A stretch of DNA of 61,739 bases from an uncultured Chloracidobacterium sp. (GCA_937941715.1 CALDGX010000157.1:1-61739); one strand, 5' to 3'. Positions 42,226-51,815 are shown, counted from the stretch's first letter. Numbers and translations are program-made. The notes: generated by a model from the letters alone, not told the origin.

Positions 42226-43215
42226 ATGAAGTCTGTCCAAGCAGCCGCTTTACTTTTTCTAATTTCGATCCTTACCGCGGTTGCGTTCGGTCAGGACGAC
42301 GACCCGATCCGGGTAGAATCATCGATCGTCCGCCTCAATGTCGGTGTTGTCGATGGCCGGGGTCGGCCCGTGCTCGATCTTGACCGGTCAAACTTCACGA
42401 TCTTTGAGGACGGTGTAAAACAGCAGATCACGCGTTTCGAGCCGTCATCTGCACCGTTCAGCGTTGTAATGATCCTGGACATGAGCGGATCGACGCTCGG
42501 CTTCAGACAAGTGATGAAGCAGTCGGCTTTCAGATTCGTCGACGCGCTGACGCCGCAAGATCGCGTGGCAGTCATTGAATTCTACGACAAAGTTAACCTC
42601 CGTAACGACTTTACCACCGATCGGCGAACGATCGGCACGTCGATCGAACTTTCGAACGGCCGCGGCAAGACCCAGTTATATAAGGCGATCGACCTCGCAC
42701 TCGAAAAGTTGGCCGGCGAAAAAAGCCGGCGAAAGGCTATCATTGTGCTCTCTGACGGGGTTGACACGGCTGTTAGGGATCGTGATCGCGAACAGATGGC
42801 CAACCTGACCGATGCCCAAGTACCGACGGCGATCAAACCCGAAACTAACGAAACGCTGCTGCGTGTACTTAACCAAGCCGATCGCCAGGGTGTGACGATC
42901 TATCCGCTCGCACTGCCCACAGGCGATCCTGCCAAACTCGCTGACCCGACCCCGCGTCAGGTCGCAATGTACAAGGCCGCTCGAGCAAGGCTGCAGATAA
43001 TCGCCGACCGAACCGGCGGCGTTGTAAATTCGATCAACCGGCTCGAGGAAATGGGCACGCTTTACGCTAAGGTCGCCGCCGACCTTCGGACGCTGTACAC
43101 AATCGAGTATCAACCTGCGAATGAAAAGCGCGACGGCAAATGGCGTTCGATAAAACTGGAAACGACCGACAGCACACTAATATCCCGGACCAAGACCGGC
43201 TATTTTGCAAAGTAG
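42226..43215 (+). CDS. VWFA-related protein of the acidobacterial type
   Basis: A 329-residue exported protein of the VWFA-related family first described in Acidobacteria. A signal peptide (AAALLFLISILTAVAFGQ) is followed by IRVESSIVRLNVGVVDGRGR and FTIFEDGVKQQITRFE, the conserved pre-VWA module. The von Willebrand A domain has an intact MIDAS motif, DMSGS at 85-89. The C-terminus YTIEYQPANEKRDGKWRSIK is the family's typical closing segment. Presumably a metal-dependent adhesion or binding protein outside the inner membrane; no ligand is known. This family is the best lineage marker in the window. Confidence 0.93.
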   Translation: MKSVQAAALLFLISILTAVAFGQDDDPIRVESSIVRLNVGVVDGRGRPVLDLDRSNFTIFEDGVKQQITRFEPSSAPFSVVMILDMSGSTLGFRQVMKQSAFRFVDALTPQDRVAVIEFYDKVNLRNDFTTDRRTIGTSIELSNGRGKTQLYKAIDLALEKLAGEKSRRKAIIVLSDGVDTAVRDRDREQMANLTDAQVPTAIKPETNETLLRVLNQADRQGVTIYPLALPTGDPAKLADPTPRQVAMYKAARARLQIIADRTGGVVNSINRLEEMGTLYAKVAADLRTLYTIEYQPANEKRDGKWRSIKLETTDSTLISRTKTGYFAK

Positions 43216-43223
43216 GTCGTAAC

Positions 43224-43252
43224 TTGACACATCGACGTTTGGTTTGTAGTCT
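43224..43252 (+). promoter_or_regulatory. Promoter of tRNA-Arg
   Basis: A perfect -35 TTGACA (43224-43229), 17-nt spacer and a weak -10 TAGTCT (43247-43252) lie 17 nt upstream of the tRNA 5' end. Confidence 0.6.
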
Positions 43253-43268
43253 ATCTACTTGCTTTTGA

Positions 43269-43345
43269 GCACCCGTAGCTCAGCTGGATAGAGTACTTGA
43301 CTACGAATCAAGGGGTCGCATGTTCGAATCATGCCGGGTGTACCA
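43269..43345 (+). tRNA. tRNA-Arg (anticodon ACG)
   Basis: 77 nt with encoded CCA. The 7-bp acceptor stem (GCACCCG with CGGGTGT, one G-T pair) is followed by discriminator A and CCA. The D-arm GTAGCTCAGCTGGATAGAG, anticodon stem CTTGA/TCAAG with loop CTACGAA (anticodon ACG) and the T-arm containing GTTCGAATC are intact. The ACG anticodon would be edited to ICG by TadA to read CGN codons. A terminator hairpin follows at 43357. Confidence 0.96.
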
Positions 43346-43356
43346 CTAATTGCGCG

Positions 43357-43380
43357 AAGGACGGCTTTATGGCCGTCCTT
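43357..43380 (+). terminator. Rho-independent terminator of tRNA-Arg
   Basis: A 9-bp stem (43357-43365 with 43372-43380), 6-nt loop, then a T run (TTTTT overlapping the end). It lies 11 nt after the tRNA. Confidence 0.9.
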
Positions 43381-43458
43381 TTTCGTTTTCGTGCTTGAAA
43401 ACATATTTGTTAGCCGTCGCGGAAAAAGCTACACTTCGACTAGAAGAGGAATACAATT

Positions 43459-45624
43459 ATGAAGTCACTTTATGCCGCGTTTGGAGCCATGTCATTAGGC
43501 TTCGCACTAATCATTTTTATGATCAACTCAACTGATGTGGCCGCAATCGCGTCCGCGACGGCAGCTCCTGCAGAAAATCCGCTTACCGCAAAATGGACCG
43601 GCCCGCACGGCGGTTTACCTCCCTTTGACAAGGTCAAACTGGCGGATTTTAAGCCGGCACTTGAAGGGGCAATGGCCGAGAACCTTGCGGAGATCGACAA
43701 GATCGCCTCCGATCCGGCTAAGCCAACATTTGAGAACACGATAATGGCGTTGGAGCGTTCGGGACAAATGCTCGAACGCGTATCGACGATCTACGGAATA
43801 TGGGCGACCAACATGAGCTCGGATGAATTCGAACCGATACAGACCGAAATGGAACCCAAACTAGCCGCACACGGCGATAAGATCACTCAAAATGCCGCAC
43901 TGTTCAGGCGAATCGAGGCAGTCTATCAAGCAGAATCGAAAAAGCGTTCGGTGCGCGGCGAAAGATATCGGTTGGTCTGGAAATATTACACGGACTTCGT
44001 CCGTCAAGGGGCGAAACTTGCCGAAGGCGAGAAAGCACGGCTCGCTGAGATCAATCAGAAGCTTGCGGGTTTGTTCACGAGATTCAGCCAGAATCTTTTG
44101 GGCGATGAGGGCCAACTCAGCCTTATGCTGACGTCCGAGGCCGACCTTGCCGGCCTGCCGCAATCTTTCAGGGACTCGGCCGCCGCAGCCGCAGCGGCAA
44201 AGGGTAAACCGGGCCAGTGGATGATCCGTAACACGCGTTCGTCGATCGACCCTTTCCTCACCTATTCTGATCGTCGCGATCTGCGTGAAAAAGCTTTTAA
44301 GATGTTCATTAACCGTGGTGACAACGGCGATTCTCGCGACAATAACGGCATCATTCCTGAAATACTTCAATTACGTGCTGAGCGGGCCAAATTATTGGGC
44401 TACCCGACGCACGCACATTGGCGATTAGAGCCGCAGATGGCCAAGACACCCGAAAATGCGATGAAACTGATGGAGGGCGTCTGGCCCGCAGCCATCGCGA
44501 GGGTCAAAGAAGAGGTCGCTGATATGCAGGCACTTGCCGACAAGGAGGATGCCAAGATCAAGATAGAAGCCTGGGACTATCGCTATTATGCTGAAAAGGT
44601 CCGGAAAGCGAAATATGATCTCGATCAAAACGAAGTCAAGCCCTATCTCCAACTCGACAAGATCCGCGAGGCCATGTTCTGGGTCGCCGGTGAAATATTT
44701 GATTTTTCGTTTTCACCGGTAACCGGCGTTCCCGTCTTCCATCCGGACGTCACGGTTTATGAGGTCAAGAGCAGATCGACCGGCAAACACATCGGAATGT
44801 GGTATTTCGATCCGTACGCCCGTGACGGTAAACGCTCGGGTGCCTGGATGAATGCATATCGCTCGCAGAACCGAATGGACGGCGAGGTAACGACCATCGT
44901 TTCTAACAACTCGAATTTTGTTAAGGGCAAACCGGGCGAAGCGGTTCTCATTTCGTGGGATGACGCCGAGACGATGTTTCATGAATTTGGCCACGCTCTT
45001 CACGGACTATCGTCAAACGTGACTTACCCTACTCTGTCCGGAACAAATGTCGCCCGGGATTATGTCGAATTTCCGTCGCAGTTGATGGAGCACTGGTTGT
45101 CCACTCCCGAAGTGCTCCAGAAGTTTGCACTGCATTACCAAACCGGAAAGCCGATCCCGCAATCACTGGTCGACAAGATCGAAAAGGCAGGTACTTTCAA
45201 TCAAGGATTCGAAACGACCGAATATCTAGCCAGTGCCCTTGTCGATATGAAATTGCATCTCGCCGGAGCGAAAAAGATCGATCCGGACGCATTTGAAAAG
45301 GAGACACTCGCGTCATTGGGAATGCCGAATGAGATAGTAATGCGGCATCGGACGCCGCAGTTTGGCCATATCTTTGCCAATGACGGCTACTCGGCCGGAT
45401 ACTACAGCTACCTTTGGTCTGATGTCCTGACGGCTGACGCTTACGGGGCATTTACCGAGGCTGGCGGCCCGTATGACAAAAAGGTGGGAAAACGTCTAAA
45501 AGATTTCATCTTTTCGGTCGGCAACACTATTGACCCGGCACAGGCGTATCGAAATTTCCGCGGGCGCGACCCAAATGTCGACGCGCTTATGATCAAACGC
45601 GGTTTTCCGGTCACCAAGAAATAA
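43459..45624 (+). CDS. M3 family zinc oligopeptidase (peptidyl-dipeptidase Dcp-like)
   Basis: A 721-residue thermolysin-clan metallopeptidase. HEFGH lies at 508-512 with the third zinc ligand E537 (RDYVEFPSQ), all intact. The N-terminus (AAFGAMSLGFALIIFMINS) is a signal peptide or anchor, so the enzyme likely works in the periplasm. The segment PLTAKWTGPHGGLPPFDKVK then DFKPALEGAM is typical of Dcp/OpdA. The C-terminal GYYSYLWSDVLTADAYGAF is a conserved substrate-binding region. It cleaves short peptides. AGAGGA lies 9 nt upstream of the ATG. It stands alone, ending at a bidirectional terminator. Confidence 0.94.
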   Translation: MKSLYAAFGAMSLGFALIIFMINSTDVAAIASATAAPAENPLTAKWTGPHGGLPPFDKVKLADFKPALEGAMAENLAEIDKIASDPAKPTFENTIMALERSGQMLERVSTIYGIWATNMSSDEFEPIQTEMEPKLAAHGDKITQNAALFRRIEAVYQAESKKRSVRGERYRLVWKYYTDFVRQGAKLAEGEKARLAEINQKLAGLFTRFSQNLLGDEGQLSLMLTSEADLAGLPQSFRDSAAAAAAAKGKPGQWMIRNTRSSIDPFLTYSDRRDLREKAFKMFINRGDNGDSRDNNGIIPEILQLRAERAKLLGYPTHAHWRLEPQMAKTPENAMKLMEGVWPAAIARVKEEVADMQALADKEDAKIKIEAWDYRYYAEKVRKAKYDLDQNEVKPYLQLDKIREAMFWVAGEIFDFSFSPVTGVPVFHPDVTVYEVKSRSTGKHIGMWYFDPYARDGKRSGAWMNAYRSQNRMDGEVTTIVSNNSNFVKGKPGEAVLISWDDAETMFHEFGHALHGLSSNVTYPTLSGTNVARDYVEFPSQLMEHWLSTPEVLQKFALHYQTGKPIPQSLVDKIEKAGTFNQGFETTEYLASALVDMKLHLAGAKKIDPDAFEKETLASLGMPNEIVMRHRTPQFGHIFANDGYSAGYYSYLWSDVLTADAYGAFTEAGGPYDKKVGKRLKDFIFSVGNTIDPAQAYRNFRGRDPNVDALMIKRGFPVTKK

Positions 45625-45645
45625 ACTACGGGAAATTCGATGAAC

Positions 45646-45671
45646 AAAGGGCCGCGAATGCGGCCCTTTTT
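45646..45671. terminator. Bidirectional terminator
   Basis: A perfect 10-bp stem (45646-45655 with 45660-45669) with a 4-nt loop and T run, between the M3 peptidase stop (45624, plus) and the response regulator stop (45684, minus). Confidence 0.9.
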
Positions 45672-45683
45672 CTGTTGTTCCTA

Positions 45684-47033
45684 TCAGCTCTTTATCCCCA
45701 GATTTCTCATCCGGCGGTACAAATGGCTGCGGTCGACGCCCATGTCGTCCGCCGCACGGGCGACATTTCCGTCGAACTGAGCGAGTTTATGCTGAATAAA
45801 CTCTCGCTGATAAGCGTCGGTCGCGTCCTTGAAAGTCTGAAACCTGAAACTGATCGCGGGCTGCTCGTTTGCGGTTTCCATATCCGGGAGTTCGGCGGGC
45901 GTTATCACATCCTTGGATGACATGATCACAACCCGTTCGATAGTGTTCTTTAGTTCCCGGACGTTACCGAGCCAGTTATTGGATCGGAGAACATCCATCG
46001 CGGCGGCGTCGAATGTCTTCGGGCGCTTGCCGTAATCGGCCGAGAACCGTCGGTTAAAATGCTCAACCAAAAGCGGAATATCCTCGGGACGCTCACGGAG
46101 CGGCGGTATCTGAAACGGGATCACATTCAACCGATAAAATAGATCAGATCTGAAACTCCCACTTTCGATCAGGCCGTCCAGCGGCTTATTGGTCGCAGAA
46201 ATGACCCTTACGTCAACCGTGATCGGCGTATTGCTGCCAACAGGTTCAAAACGCTGTTCCTCCAGCACGCGGAGCATTTTTGCCTGTACCCGGGGCGACA
46301 TATCGCCGATCTCGTCCAGAAAGAGCGTTGCTCCGTCAGCAATCTCGAATTTGCCTTTTTTGGCCTTCACCGCACCGGAAAATGCGCCTTTGGCATGTCC
46401 GAAAAGCTCAGATTCGACAAGCTCCTCGGGTATCGCGGCCGAGTTGATCTCGACAAAAGCTGCATTCCTGCGCTTCGACTGAGCGTGGATCGCCCGTGCG
46501 ACCAGTTCTTTGCCGGTTCCGCTCTCGCCTGAGATCAATACGCGCCCGTCAGAGGGTGCGACGATCGAAATTTGCTTACGGAGAGCCCTCATGGCGACTG
46601 ACTCGCCAACCATAACGTATTGTTCGGCAAGTTCAGACCGAAGTTGGGCATTGGTCTGCTCAAGTTGATGTTGCCGAATGGCGTTCTTGACGGTAAGAAC
46701 CGTCCGATCGAGACTCAGAGGCTTTTCGATGAAATCATAGGCTCCGAGTTTTGTCGAACGAACCGCAGTTTCTATGTTGCCGTGGCCCGATATCATTACG
46801 ACTGACGAACCGACGCCATCGGATTTTAACCTCTGCAAAGTCTCAAGCCCGTCAATTCCCGCCCCAAGCCAAATGTCGAGCAAGATGCAGCCAAAGTCGG
46901 TCCGGCGCACGATCTCCAAACACTCTTCGCCCGATGAGCACGATTCGACATCAAATCCTTCGTCCTCGAGCACACCGCGCAAGGTTTCGCGGATCCCCGG
47001 TTCATCATCAACGATCAAAACTGAATTAATCAT
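45684..47033 (-). CDS. NtrC/NtrX-family sigma-54-dependent response regulator
   Basis: A 449-residue activator. Receiver domain 1-120 with phosphoacceptor D53 (CILLDIW). AAA+ domain about 140-375: Walker A GESGTGKE, GAFSGA loop (a variant of the canonical GAFTGA that contacts sigma-54), Walker B LFLDEIGDM. C-terminal Fis-type HTH (FIQHKLAQFDGNVARAADDM). It implies that the cell uses sigma-54. It follows the histidine kinase gene by 8 nt, so the two form one operon and signalling pair, resembling NtrY-NtrX. Confidence 0.95.
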   Translation of the reverse strand: MINSVLIVDDEPGIRETLRGVLEDEGFDVESCSSGEECLEIVRRTDFGCILLDIWLGAGIDGLETLQRLKSDGVGSSVVMISGHGNIETAVRSTKLGAYDFIEKPLSLDRTVLTVKNAIRQHQLEQTNAQLRSELAEQYVMVGESVAMRALRKQISIVAPSDGRVLISGESGTGKELVARAIHAQSKRRNAAFVEINSAAIPEELVESELFGHAKGAFSGAVKAKKGKFEIADGATLFLDEIGDMSPRVQAKMLRVLEEQRFEPVGSNTPITVDVRVISATNKPLDGLIESGSFRSDLFYRLNVIPFQIPPLRERPEDIPLLVEHFNRRFSADYGKRPKTFDAAAMDVLRSNNWLGNVRELKNTIERVVIMSSKDVITPAELPDMETANEQPAISFRFQTFKDATDAYQREFIQHKLAQFDGNVARAADDMGVDRSHLYRRMRNLGIKS

Positions 47034-47041
47034 CTAAAAAT

Positions 47042-49219
47042 CTATCCAATGGTCGGAAGTTCGATAATAAATTTCGCACCCCGGGGCTGGTTTGCCGCGA
47101 CCTTGATCTTTCCCTGATGCTCGCCGATTATTCGCTGAACGATCGCGAGCCCGAGCCCGGTGCCGCGGCCCTTGGTGGAAAAATAAGGCTGAAACAGCTT
47201 TTGTAGATCACTTAGCGGGATTCCTGAGCCGTTATCCGCGACCTCGGCCACAACTAGATCCCGTGCGGTCTCGTACCGCGTCGAAATGCTGATCTGTCGA
47301 TCGGTCGATCCCGCGGGAAACGCCTCGATCGAGTTCTGGATCAGATTAACAAAAACCCTCTTCAACTGCTCGGCGTCGGCCGAGATCTGGGGCAGGCCGT
47401 CGGCAAGATCGGCACTGATCGTAAGATCGGCGATTCGATCCTGGTACATCGACAGCGACTGGCGAACGATATCGTTGATACCACACGGTTCGAGTTTGGC
47501 CGTCGGCAATCGAGCGAATCGCGAGAATTCATCAACCATCGATTTGAGGCTTTCGACCTCACGAAGGATGGTTTCTGTGCCTTCCTTAACTATCCTACGA
47601 GCCTGTTCCGGACTTACGCTTGAATGGATCGAGGTGTCAACGTCGATCACAAGCGGTGTTTCGCCACACTTTTTCGCTATCCGTTCGGCCGAGAGCTGTA
47701 TCGGTGTCAGCGGATTTTTGATCTCATGGGCCATTCGTCGGGCGACCTCCTGCCATGCCGAGGCCCGTTGAGCGCTGATAAGCTCAGAAAGATCCTCGAT
47801 CACCAAAACGACGCCATTGTCGTCGGGTAACGCAGCCGCCGTAAGTACCACCGGAAGATCCGAAGGCGATTCGCTTTCACCATCTCGCTGAGATCGCTTC
47901 AACACCGTCTGCTCAGACGCTCGGCCGACACGCTTTGCTCTAGCCAACAGGCGATCAAGTATTGGCAGGTCTTCGTCACGGACGATACGGTCTATCTCAA
48001 CGCCGGCGTAATCTGCTTCATCAAGTCTCAAAATCGACATCGCCGCCGGATTGATAGTGCCGACCGTTCCGCTCCGATCAAATGAGATCACGCCATTTGG
48101 CAAAGTGGCCACAACTGTTTCGATGTATCGTTGACGTTGGGTCAATTCGGTCGAGTTTGCCTTGAGCCGGGCAGACATCTCATTGAATGCCGATACCAAC
48201 AGGGCAAGTTCATCCTCAGCAAAAGTGTCCACGTGAAACCCGAGGTTGCCCTGGGCGATCTCATCCGCGCCTTCGGCAAGCGCCTTGATAGGAACCGTTA
48301 GTCCGCGTGCGATGTAGAACGCGATCCAGGACGATGCGAAGATCAGGAGAAAGGTCAGAACCCCGAGCGTCAACAGGCTGACCAGGCGCACATTCACCTG
48401 CTTTTCCTTTAACCGATCAAATTCGAGCAGCGAATTTTCAACGATCTGGCCCACGTTGAGACCGCCAAACGGGTCGGGGATGATCATCAGCTTTCGGTCG
48501 CCTGACATTGGCGCTACCGCCGCGTCGAACCCGAGGCCGTCCCGCAACTGCTGTTCGTCAAGACGTCCGGAACGGATCAGATTGATCATCGAGTCGAGTT
48601 CGGCACGCTGTTCAGCCGCAACGTCACGGTCATAGGCGGTGATCGTTTGGTTGTCGTTCGAAAGTACTTCGATGTGAGCGAGTTTTCCCGCTCCGGCGAT
48701 CCTGGCGAGCTCAGTCTCGGTCGGCCGATCCCGTTCGATCAAGGCCGCCAACATTCGGGCGGCATCATCGAGCCTCGATGTACGGTCGGCGATCGACTGG
48801 CTTTGAACCTCGCGGGCCTGCCGGACGACGTTTTCAGGGATCTGCGTAAACCATCTCTCAAGCGCTCGGTTCATGTACAAATATGAAAAACCCGCCATCG
48901 CGATTATCGGCAATAGACTGACGATAAAGAAATAACCGAGCAGCCGCGTTTTTATCCTGGATCCGACCTGAAACTCGCGTCGCTCGCGGATCAGTTTTGC
49001 GATGCTTCGCAAAAAGATAAATCCGAAGACGATGAAAGCGACAAAATTCAGCGACGAAAGAGCGTAAAGCAGGAGAGTATCGCTGGCGGTTTCCGCCGAA
49101 AAGGTCTTCCAAAGATTGGAGGACTGCAGTAGCACCAAAAACGCCAACAGAGCGAGAACGACCAGACCGAGGACCCATGGGACCTTGCGCTTTGGCTTTT
49201 GCGGTGATGATTCGGCCAT
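47042..49219 (-). CDS. NtrY-like membrane sensor histidine kinase
   Basis: About 725 residues. N-terminal membrane helices: VLGLVVLALLAFLVLLQSSN, LLYALSSLNFVAFIVFGFIF and YFFIVSLLPIIAMAGFSYLY. An extracytoplasmic sensor region follows, then a helix (VSLLTLGVLTFLLIFASSWI) leading to HAMP (ARGLTVPIKALAEGADEIAQ), a PAS domain (TLPNGVISFDRSGTVGTINP), the HisKA box (RMAHEIKNPLTPIQLSAERI) and HATPase (ADNGSGIPLSDLQKLF, GRGTGLGLAIVQRI). This is the NtrY layout. Start MAESS (49217-49219) is chosen; ATG 49238-49240 adds seven residues. No SD is clear. It is cotranscribed with the NtrX-like regulator. Confidence 0.9.
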   Translation of the reverse strand: MAESSPQKPKRKVPWVLGLVVLALLAFLVLLQSSNLWKTFSAETASDTLLLYALSSLNFVAFIVFGFIFLRSIAKLIRERREFQVGSRIKTRLLGYFFIVSLLPIIAMAGFSYLYMNRALERWFTQIPENVVRQAREVQSQSIADRTSRLDDAARMLAALIERDRPTETELARIAGAGKLAHIEVLSNDNQTITAYDRDVAAEQRAELDSMINLIRSGRLDEQQLRDGLGFDAAVAPMSGDRKLMIIPDPFGGLNVGQIVENSLLEFDRLKEKQVNVRLVSLLTLGVLTFLLIFASSWIAFYIARGLTVPIKALAEGADEIAQGNLGFHVDTFAEDELALLVSAFNEMSARLKANSTELTQRQRYIETVVATLPNGVISFDRSGTVGTINPAAMSILRLDEADYAGVEIDRIVRDEDLPILDRLLARAKRVGRASEQTVLKRSQRDGESESPSDLPVVLTAAALPDDNGVVLVIEDLSELISAQRASAWQEVARRMAHEIKNPLTPIQLSAERIAKKCGETPLVIDVDTSIHSSVSPEQARRIVKEGTETILREVESLKSMVDEFSRFARLPTAKLEPCGINDIVRQSLSMYQDRIADLTISADLADGLPQISADAEQLKRVFVNLIQNSIEAFPAGSTDRQISISTRYETARDLVVAEVADNGSGIPLSDLQKLFQPYFSTKGRGTGLGLAIVQRIIGEHQGKIKVAANQPRGAKFIIELPTIG

Positions 49220-49259
49220 TTCTCTGGGCAATTTTAACATAAACGCGAAAGTCCGAGCC

Positions 49260-50234
49260 GTGTTTTGCCCGTCGTCACTGATTTCGCTATCATCAAAACG
49301 CTTGAAGTCGCCAAACCCGATAATTTTTGACACAGACGGCCGCATCCGCAGCGGTTGGCGGGCCGCCGTGTTCATTTTCATTTTCGGGATCGCCGCGGTG
49401 GTGTTTGGCACGGTTGGTTTTATGGCATTGAGTTCGGTTGGGCTCGATGTGAGATCGTGGACCTCGCTGTTCTTGGTGGCAAACGGCCTCTTTTCCCTGA
49501 TACCGGCTCTGCTTGCCGGTTGGGCATGCGGGAAACTGCTTGAAGGACTGCCTTACAAGGCGCTCGGAGCGTCATTTTCCGGGAACTGGTTCCTCAATTT
49601 CGTGTCGGGCATTGTCATCGGGTTTGTGACTCTCGGAGCGGCCATTGCGGTCGCGATGATTTTCGGCAGTCTGCGCTTTCAGCCGAACGCTGACGCGAAC
49701 TCAAAAGCCGTTGTTTTTTCATTGGTCTCATCCTTTTTTGTTTTCGCCGCAGCCTCTGCATTTGAAGAGGCCCTATTCCGCGGCTACATCCTGCAGACAT
49801 TTGCCCGCTCGGGACTCGCGTGGCTCGCTATCGCTGTAACGGCGATCTTCTTCGGTGCGGTTCATGCCGGCAATCCGAATGCCGGTGTCATCTCGACCGT
49901 AAATACTATCCTTGCCGGAATTTGGTTCGGGGTCGCGTACATTAAGACCCGCGACCTTTGGTTTGTGTGGGGTATACACCTAATGTGGAATTTTGCCCAG
50001 GGCTCGATCTTCGGGATCGAGGTCAGCGGGATGCACGACATCGTCACATCGCCGTTGTTGAAAGAGATCGATCCGGGCCCGCTCTGGCTGACAGGTGAGA
50101 GCTACGGTATCGAAGGCGGCATTGCCTGTACCGTCGCTCTGGTCCTTTCAGGGCTGGCGATACACTTCCTACCGTTCCCAAAACCGGACCCCGCAATGCT
50201 TGCGATGACCGACCCGCCGACAGAAAACGCCTAA
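49260..50234 (+). CDS. CPBP (CAAX-like) intramembrane protease
   Basis: About 325 residues with eight or so membrane helices. Protease motifs: EEALFRG (paired glutamates and Arg), FGAVHAGNPN (His) and HLMWNFAQG (second His with Asn), all intact, as in Rce1/CPBP abortive-infection-type glutamic proteases. The start is uncertain: GTG at 49260 and TTG at 49302 (giving MKSPNPIIFDTDGRIRSGWR, a typical family opening) are candidates; neither has a good SD. The gene is divergent from the NtrY-like kinase and stops 4 nt before the convergent nadC stop. Substrate unknown. Confidence 0.88.
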   Translation: MFCPSSLISLSSKRLKSPNPIIFDTDGRIRSGWRAAVFIFIFGIAAVVFGTVGFMALSSVGLDVRSWTSLFLVANGLFSLIPALLAGWACGKLLEGLPYKALGASFSGNWFLNFVSGIVIGFVTLGAAIAVAMIFGSLRFQPNADANSKAVVFSLVSSFFVFAAASAFEEALFRGYILQTFARSGLAWLAIAVTAIFFGAVHAGNPNAGVISTVNTILAGIWFGVAYIKTRDLWFVWGIHLMWNFAQGSIFGIEVSGMHDIVTSPLLKEIDPGPLWLTGESYGIEGGIACTVALVLSGLAIHFLPFPKPDPAMLAMTDPPTENA

Positions 50235-50238
50235 GTAA

Positions 50239-51096
50239 CTACGCGATCTGAATCTTAAACGAAATGTCGACCGCACGCGCGGAGTGGGTTAATCTCCCGA
50301 CCGAGATCAAATCGACCCCGGCCTCGGCATAGGACCGGACGCGGTCAAGGTCCATGCCGCCCGAGGCTTCGATCAAGACGGAGGGATTGATGTCGCGGGC
50401 CATCCCGACAAGTTTTGCTGCCTCCTCGGGGGTTTGGTTATCGAGCATCACTATCTCGGCACCGGCAAGCATTGCTTCGCGCAACTGGGCCCAATTAGTG
50501 ATCTCAACTTCGATCTTGTGTAAGTGGCCGACACTTCGTTTGGCCGCCTGCACCGCCTCAGTGATCCCGCCCGCAAGAGCGATGTGGTTGTCCTTGATCA
50601 AAACGCCGTCGTCGAGGCCCATGCGATGATTTTTGCCGCCGCCAATGGTAACCGCGTATTTTTCGAGCATTCTCAGGCCCGGCGTCGTCTTTCGCGTATC
50701 GACGATCGCGGCCCCGGTGCCCTCGACCGCCTTGACATATTGTCGCGTCAAGGTCGCGATACCGCTCAGACGCTGTATCAGGTTGAGCGCGGTCCGCTCG
50801 CCGACCAATAAAACGTCCGCGTATCCCTTGAGCGTGGCAAAGACCGTACCCTCTTCGACCTCGTCGCCCTCGTTGTATGTCGTCTCGATCTCGGCATTGT
50901 CCGGGTCGAGATGAAAAAAGACTGCCTCAGCCACATCGAGGCCGCACAGGACAAGATATTCCTTGGCCAAAAAGCGGCCGATTCCCCGTGTATCAGGCGG
51001 TACGGTCGCCTTGGTAGTAATGTCACCCCGGCCGATGTCTTCGGCAAGAAACTCACCGATCGCTGCCATTAATTCACCATTTTCCAGCCAATTCAT
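50239..51096 (-). CDS. nadC: Quinolinate phosphoribosyltransferase (decarboxylating)
   Basis: A 285-residue enzyme converting quinolinate and PRPP to nicotinate mononucleotide in de novo NAD synthesis. Motifs: AEDIGRGDITTKATVP near the N-terminus, LNLIQRLSGIATLTRQYV, DTRKTTPGLRMLEKYAV, GGGKNHRMGLDDGVLIKDNH and IMLDN-type (EIVMLDNQTPEEAAKL). ATG 51094-51096 gives the usual length; an upstream extension lacks similarity. NadA and NadB are not in the window. Convergent with the CPBP gene. Confidence 0.96.
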   Translation of the reverse strand: MNWLENGELMAAIGEFLAEDIGRGDITTKATVPPDTRGIGRFLAKEYLVLCGLDVAEAVFFHLDPDNAEIETTYNEGDEVEEGTVFATLKGYADVLLVGERTALNLIQRLSGIATLTRQYVKAVEGTGAAIVDTRKTTPGLRMLEKYAVTIGGGKNHRMGLDDGVLIKDNHIALAGGITEAVQAAKRSVGHLHKIEVEITNWAQLREAMLAGAEIVMLDNQTPEEAAKLVGMARDINPSVLIEASGGMDLDRVRSYAEAGVDLISVGRLTHSARAVDISFKIQIA

Positions 51097-51264
51097 ATAA
51101 ACACGATTATCTGCTTTGGGGCGGATTCCCGCAAGCCATCGAAAAATGTTGGCGATTGTGCCCCTATCGCTTTGACATAAGGTCGGCGGCAAGCTATTCT
51201 CCCTAAAATCCATTATCGTTAGGGATCATTTCCCAGTATTTTAAGTCAAAAAGGAGAATCAACT

Positions 51265-51732
51265 GTGAAGACCAAGTTTTTTATTTTCGTTAGCATTGCT
51301 GCGATCGCCGTCGCATCAGCCTGCAGCTTTTCAACGGCGAACATGAGCAGCTTTAAAACGTTCAAGGAAAAGGACAGCAAGACCGAGACCACCACCTATA
51401 AGGCCGGTGAAACGATCTTTGCAGATGCCGTCATCTCGAACTCAATGGACAAGGTGACCGTCAAATTCAGCATGACTGATGAAAAGGGTACAGCCATGAC
51501 CGGCGGCGATGTCAAGGTCGATCTGCCGTCGAGCGGAACCGCCAAATACTCGCTGCCTATCCCGATGGGAATGAAGGGCGGCAAGTTCAAATTGACGGCC
51601 GATATGCTCAACGACAAGGGCGAAAAGAAAGATTCGAAATCGGTCGACATCACGATCGAGGCTGGTGCAGCTCCGCCGCCGCCGGCCGCAACGTCCGACG
51701 ATAAGGACGCCGACAAAGACGACGATAAATAG
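51265..51732 (+). CDS. Small lipoprotein of unknown function
   Basis: A 155-residue predicted lipoprotein starting at GTG 51265 with AAGGAG 8 nt upstream. Signal peptide FFIFVSIAAIAVASAC with lipobox ASAC. The mature region (about 40-130) alternates strands (GETIFADAVISNSMDKVTVK, KYSLPIPMGMKGGKFKLTAD), suggesting an Ig-like beta sandwich. The tail is Pro then Asp/Lys-rich (SDDKDADKDDDK). No family was recognised. It is monocistronic with a hairpin after the stop. Confidence 0.72.
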   Translation: MKTKFFIFVSIAAIAVASACSFSTANMSSFKTFKEKDSKTETTTYKAGETIFADAVISNSMDKVTVKFSMTDEKGTAMTGGDVKVDLPSSGTAKYSLPIPMGMKGGKFKLTADMLNDKGEKKDSKSVDITIEAGAAPPPPAATSDDKDADKDDDK

Positions 51733-51758
51733 ATCGCGTCTAAGCTAATAATGAAGAG

Positions 51759-51788
51759 AGAGCGGAAAGGCCATTACCGATCCGCTCT
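51759..51788. terminator. Terminator between convergent genes
   Basis: An 8-bp stem (51759-51766 with 51781-51788), 14-nt loop, followed on the plus strand by TTTTTCTTTT. It lies after the small lipoprotein gene and before the stop of the convergent AT-rich gene. Confidence 0.65.
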
Positions 51789-51815
51789 TTTTCTTTTGAG
51801 ATTTATTCGGCGGAG

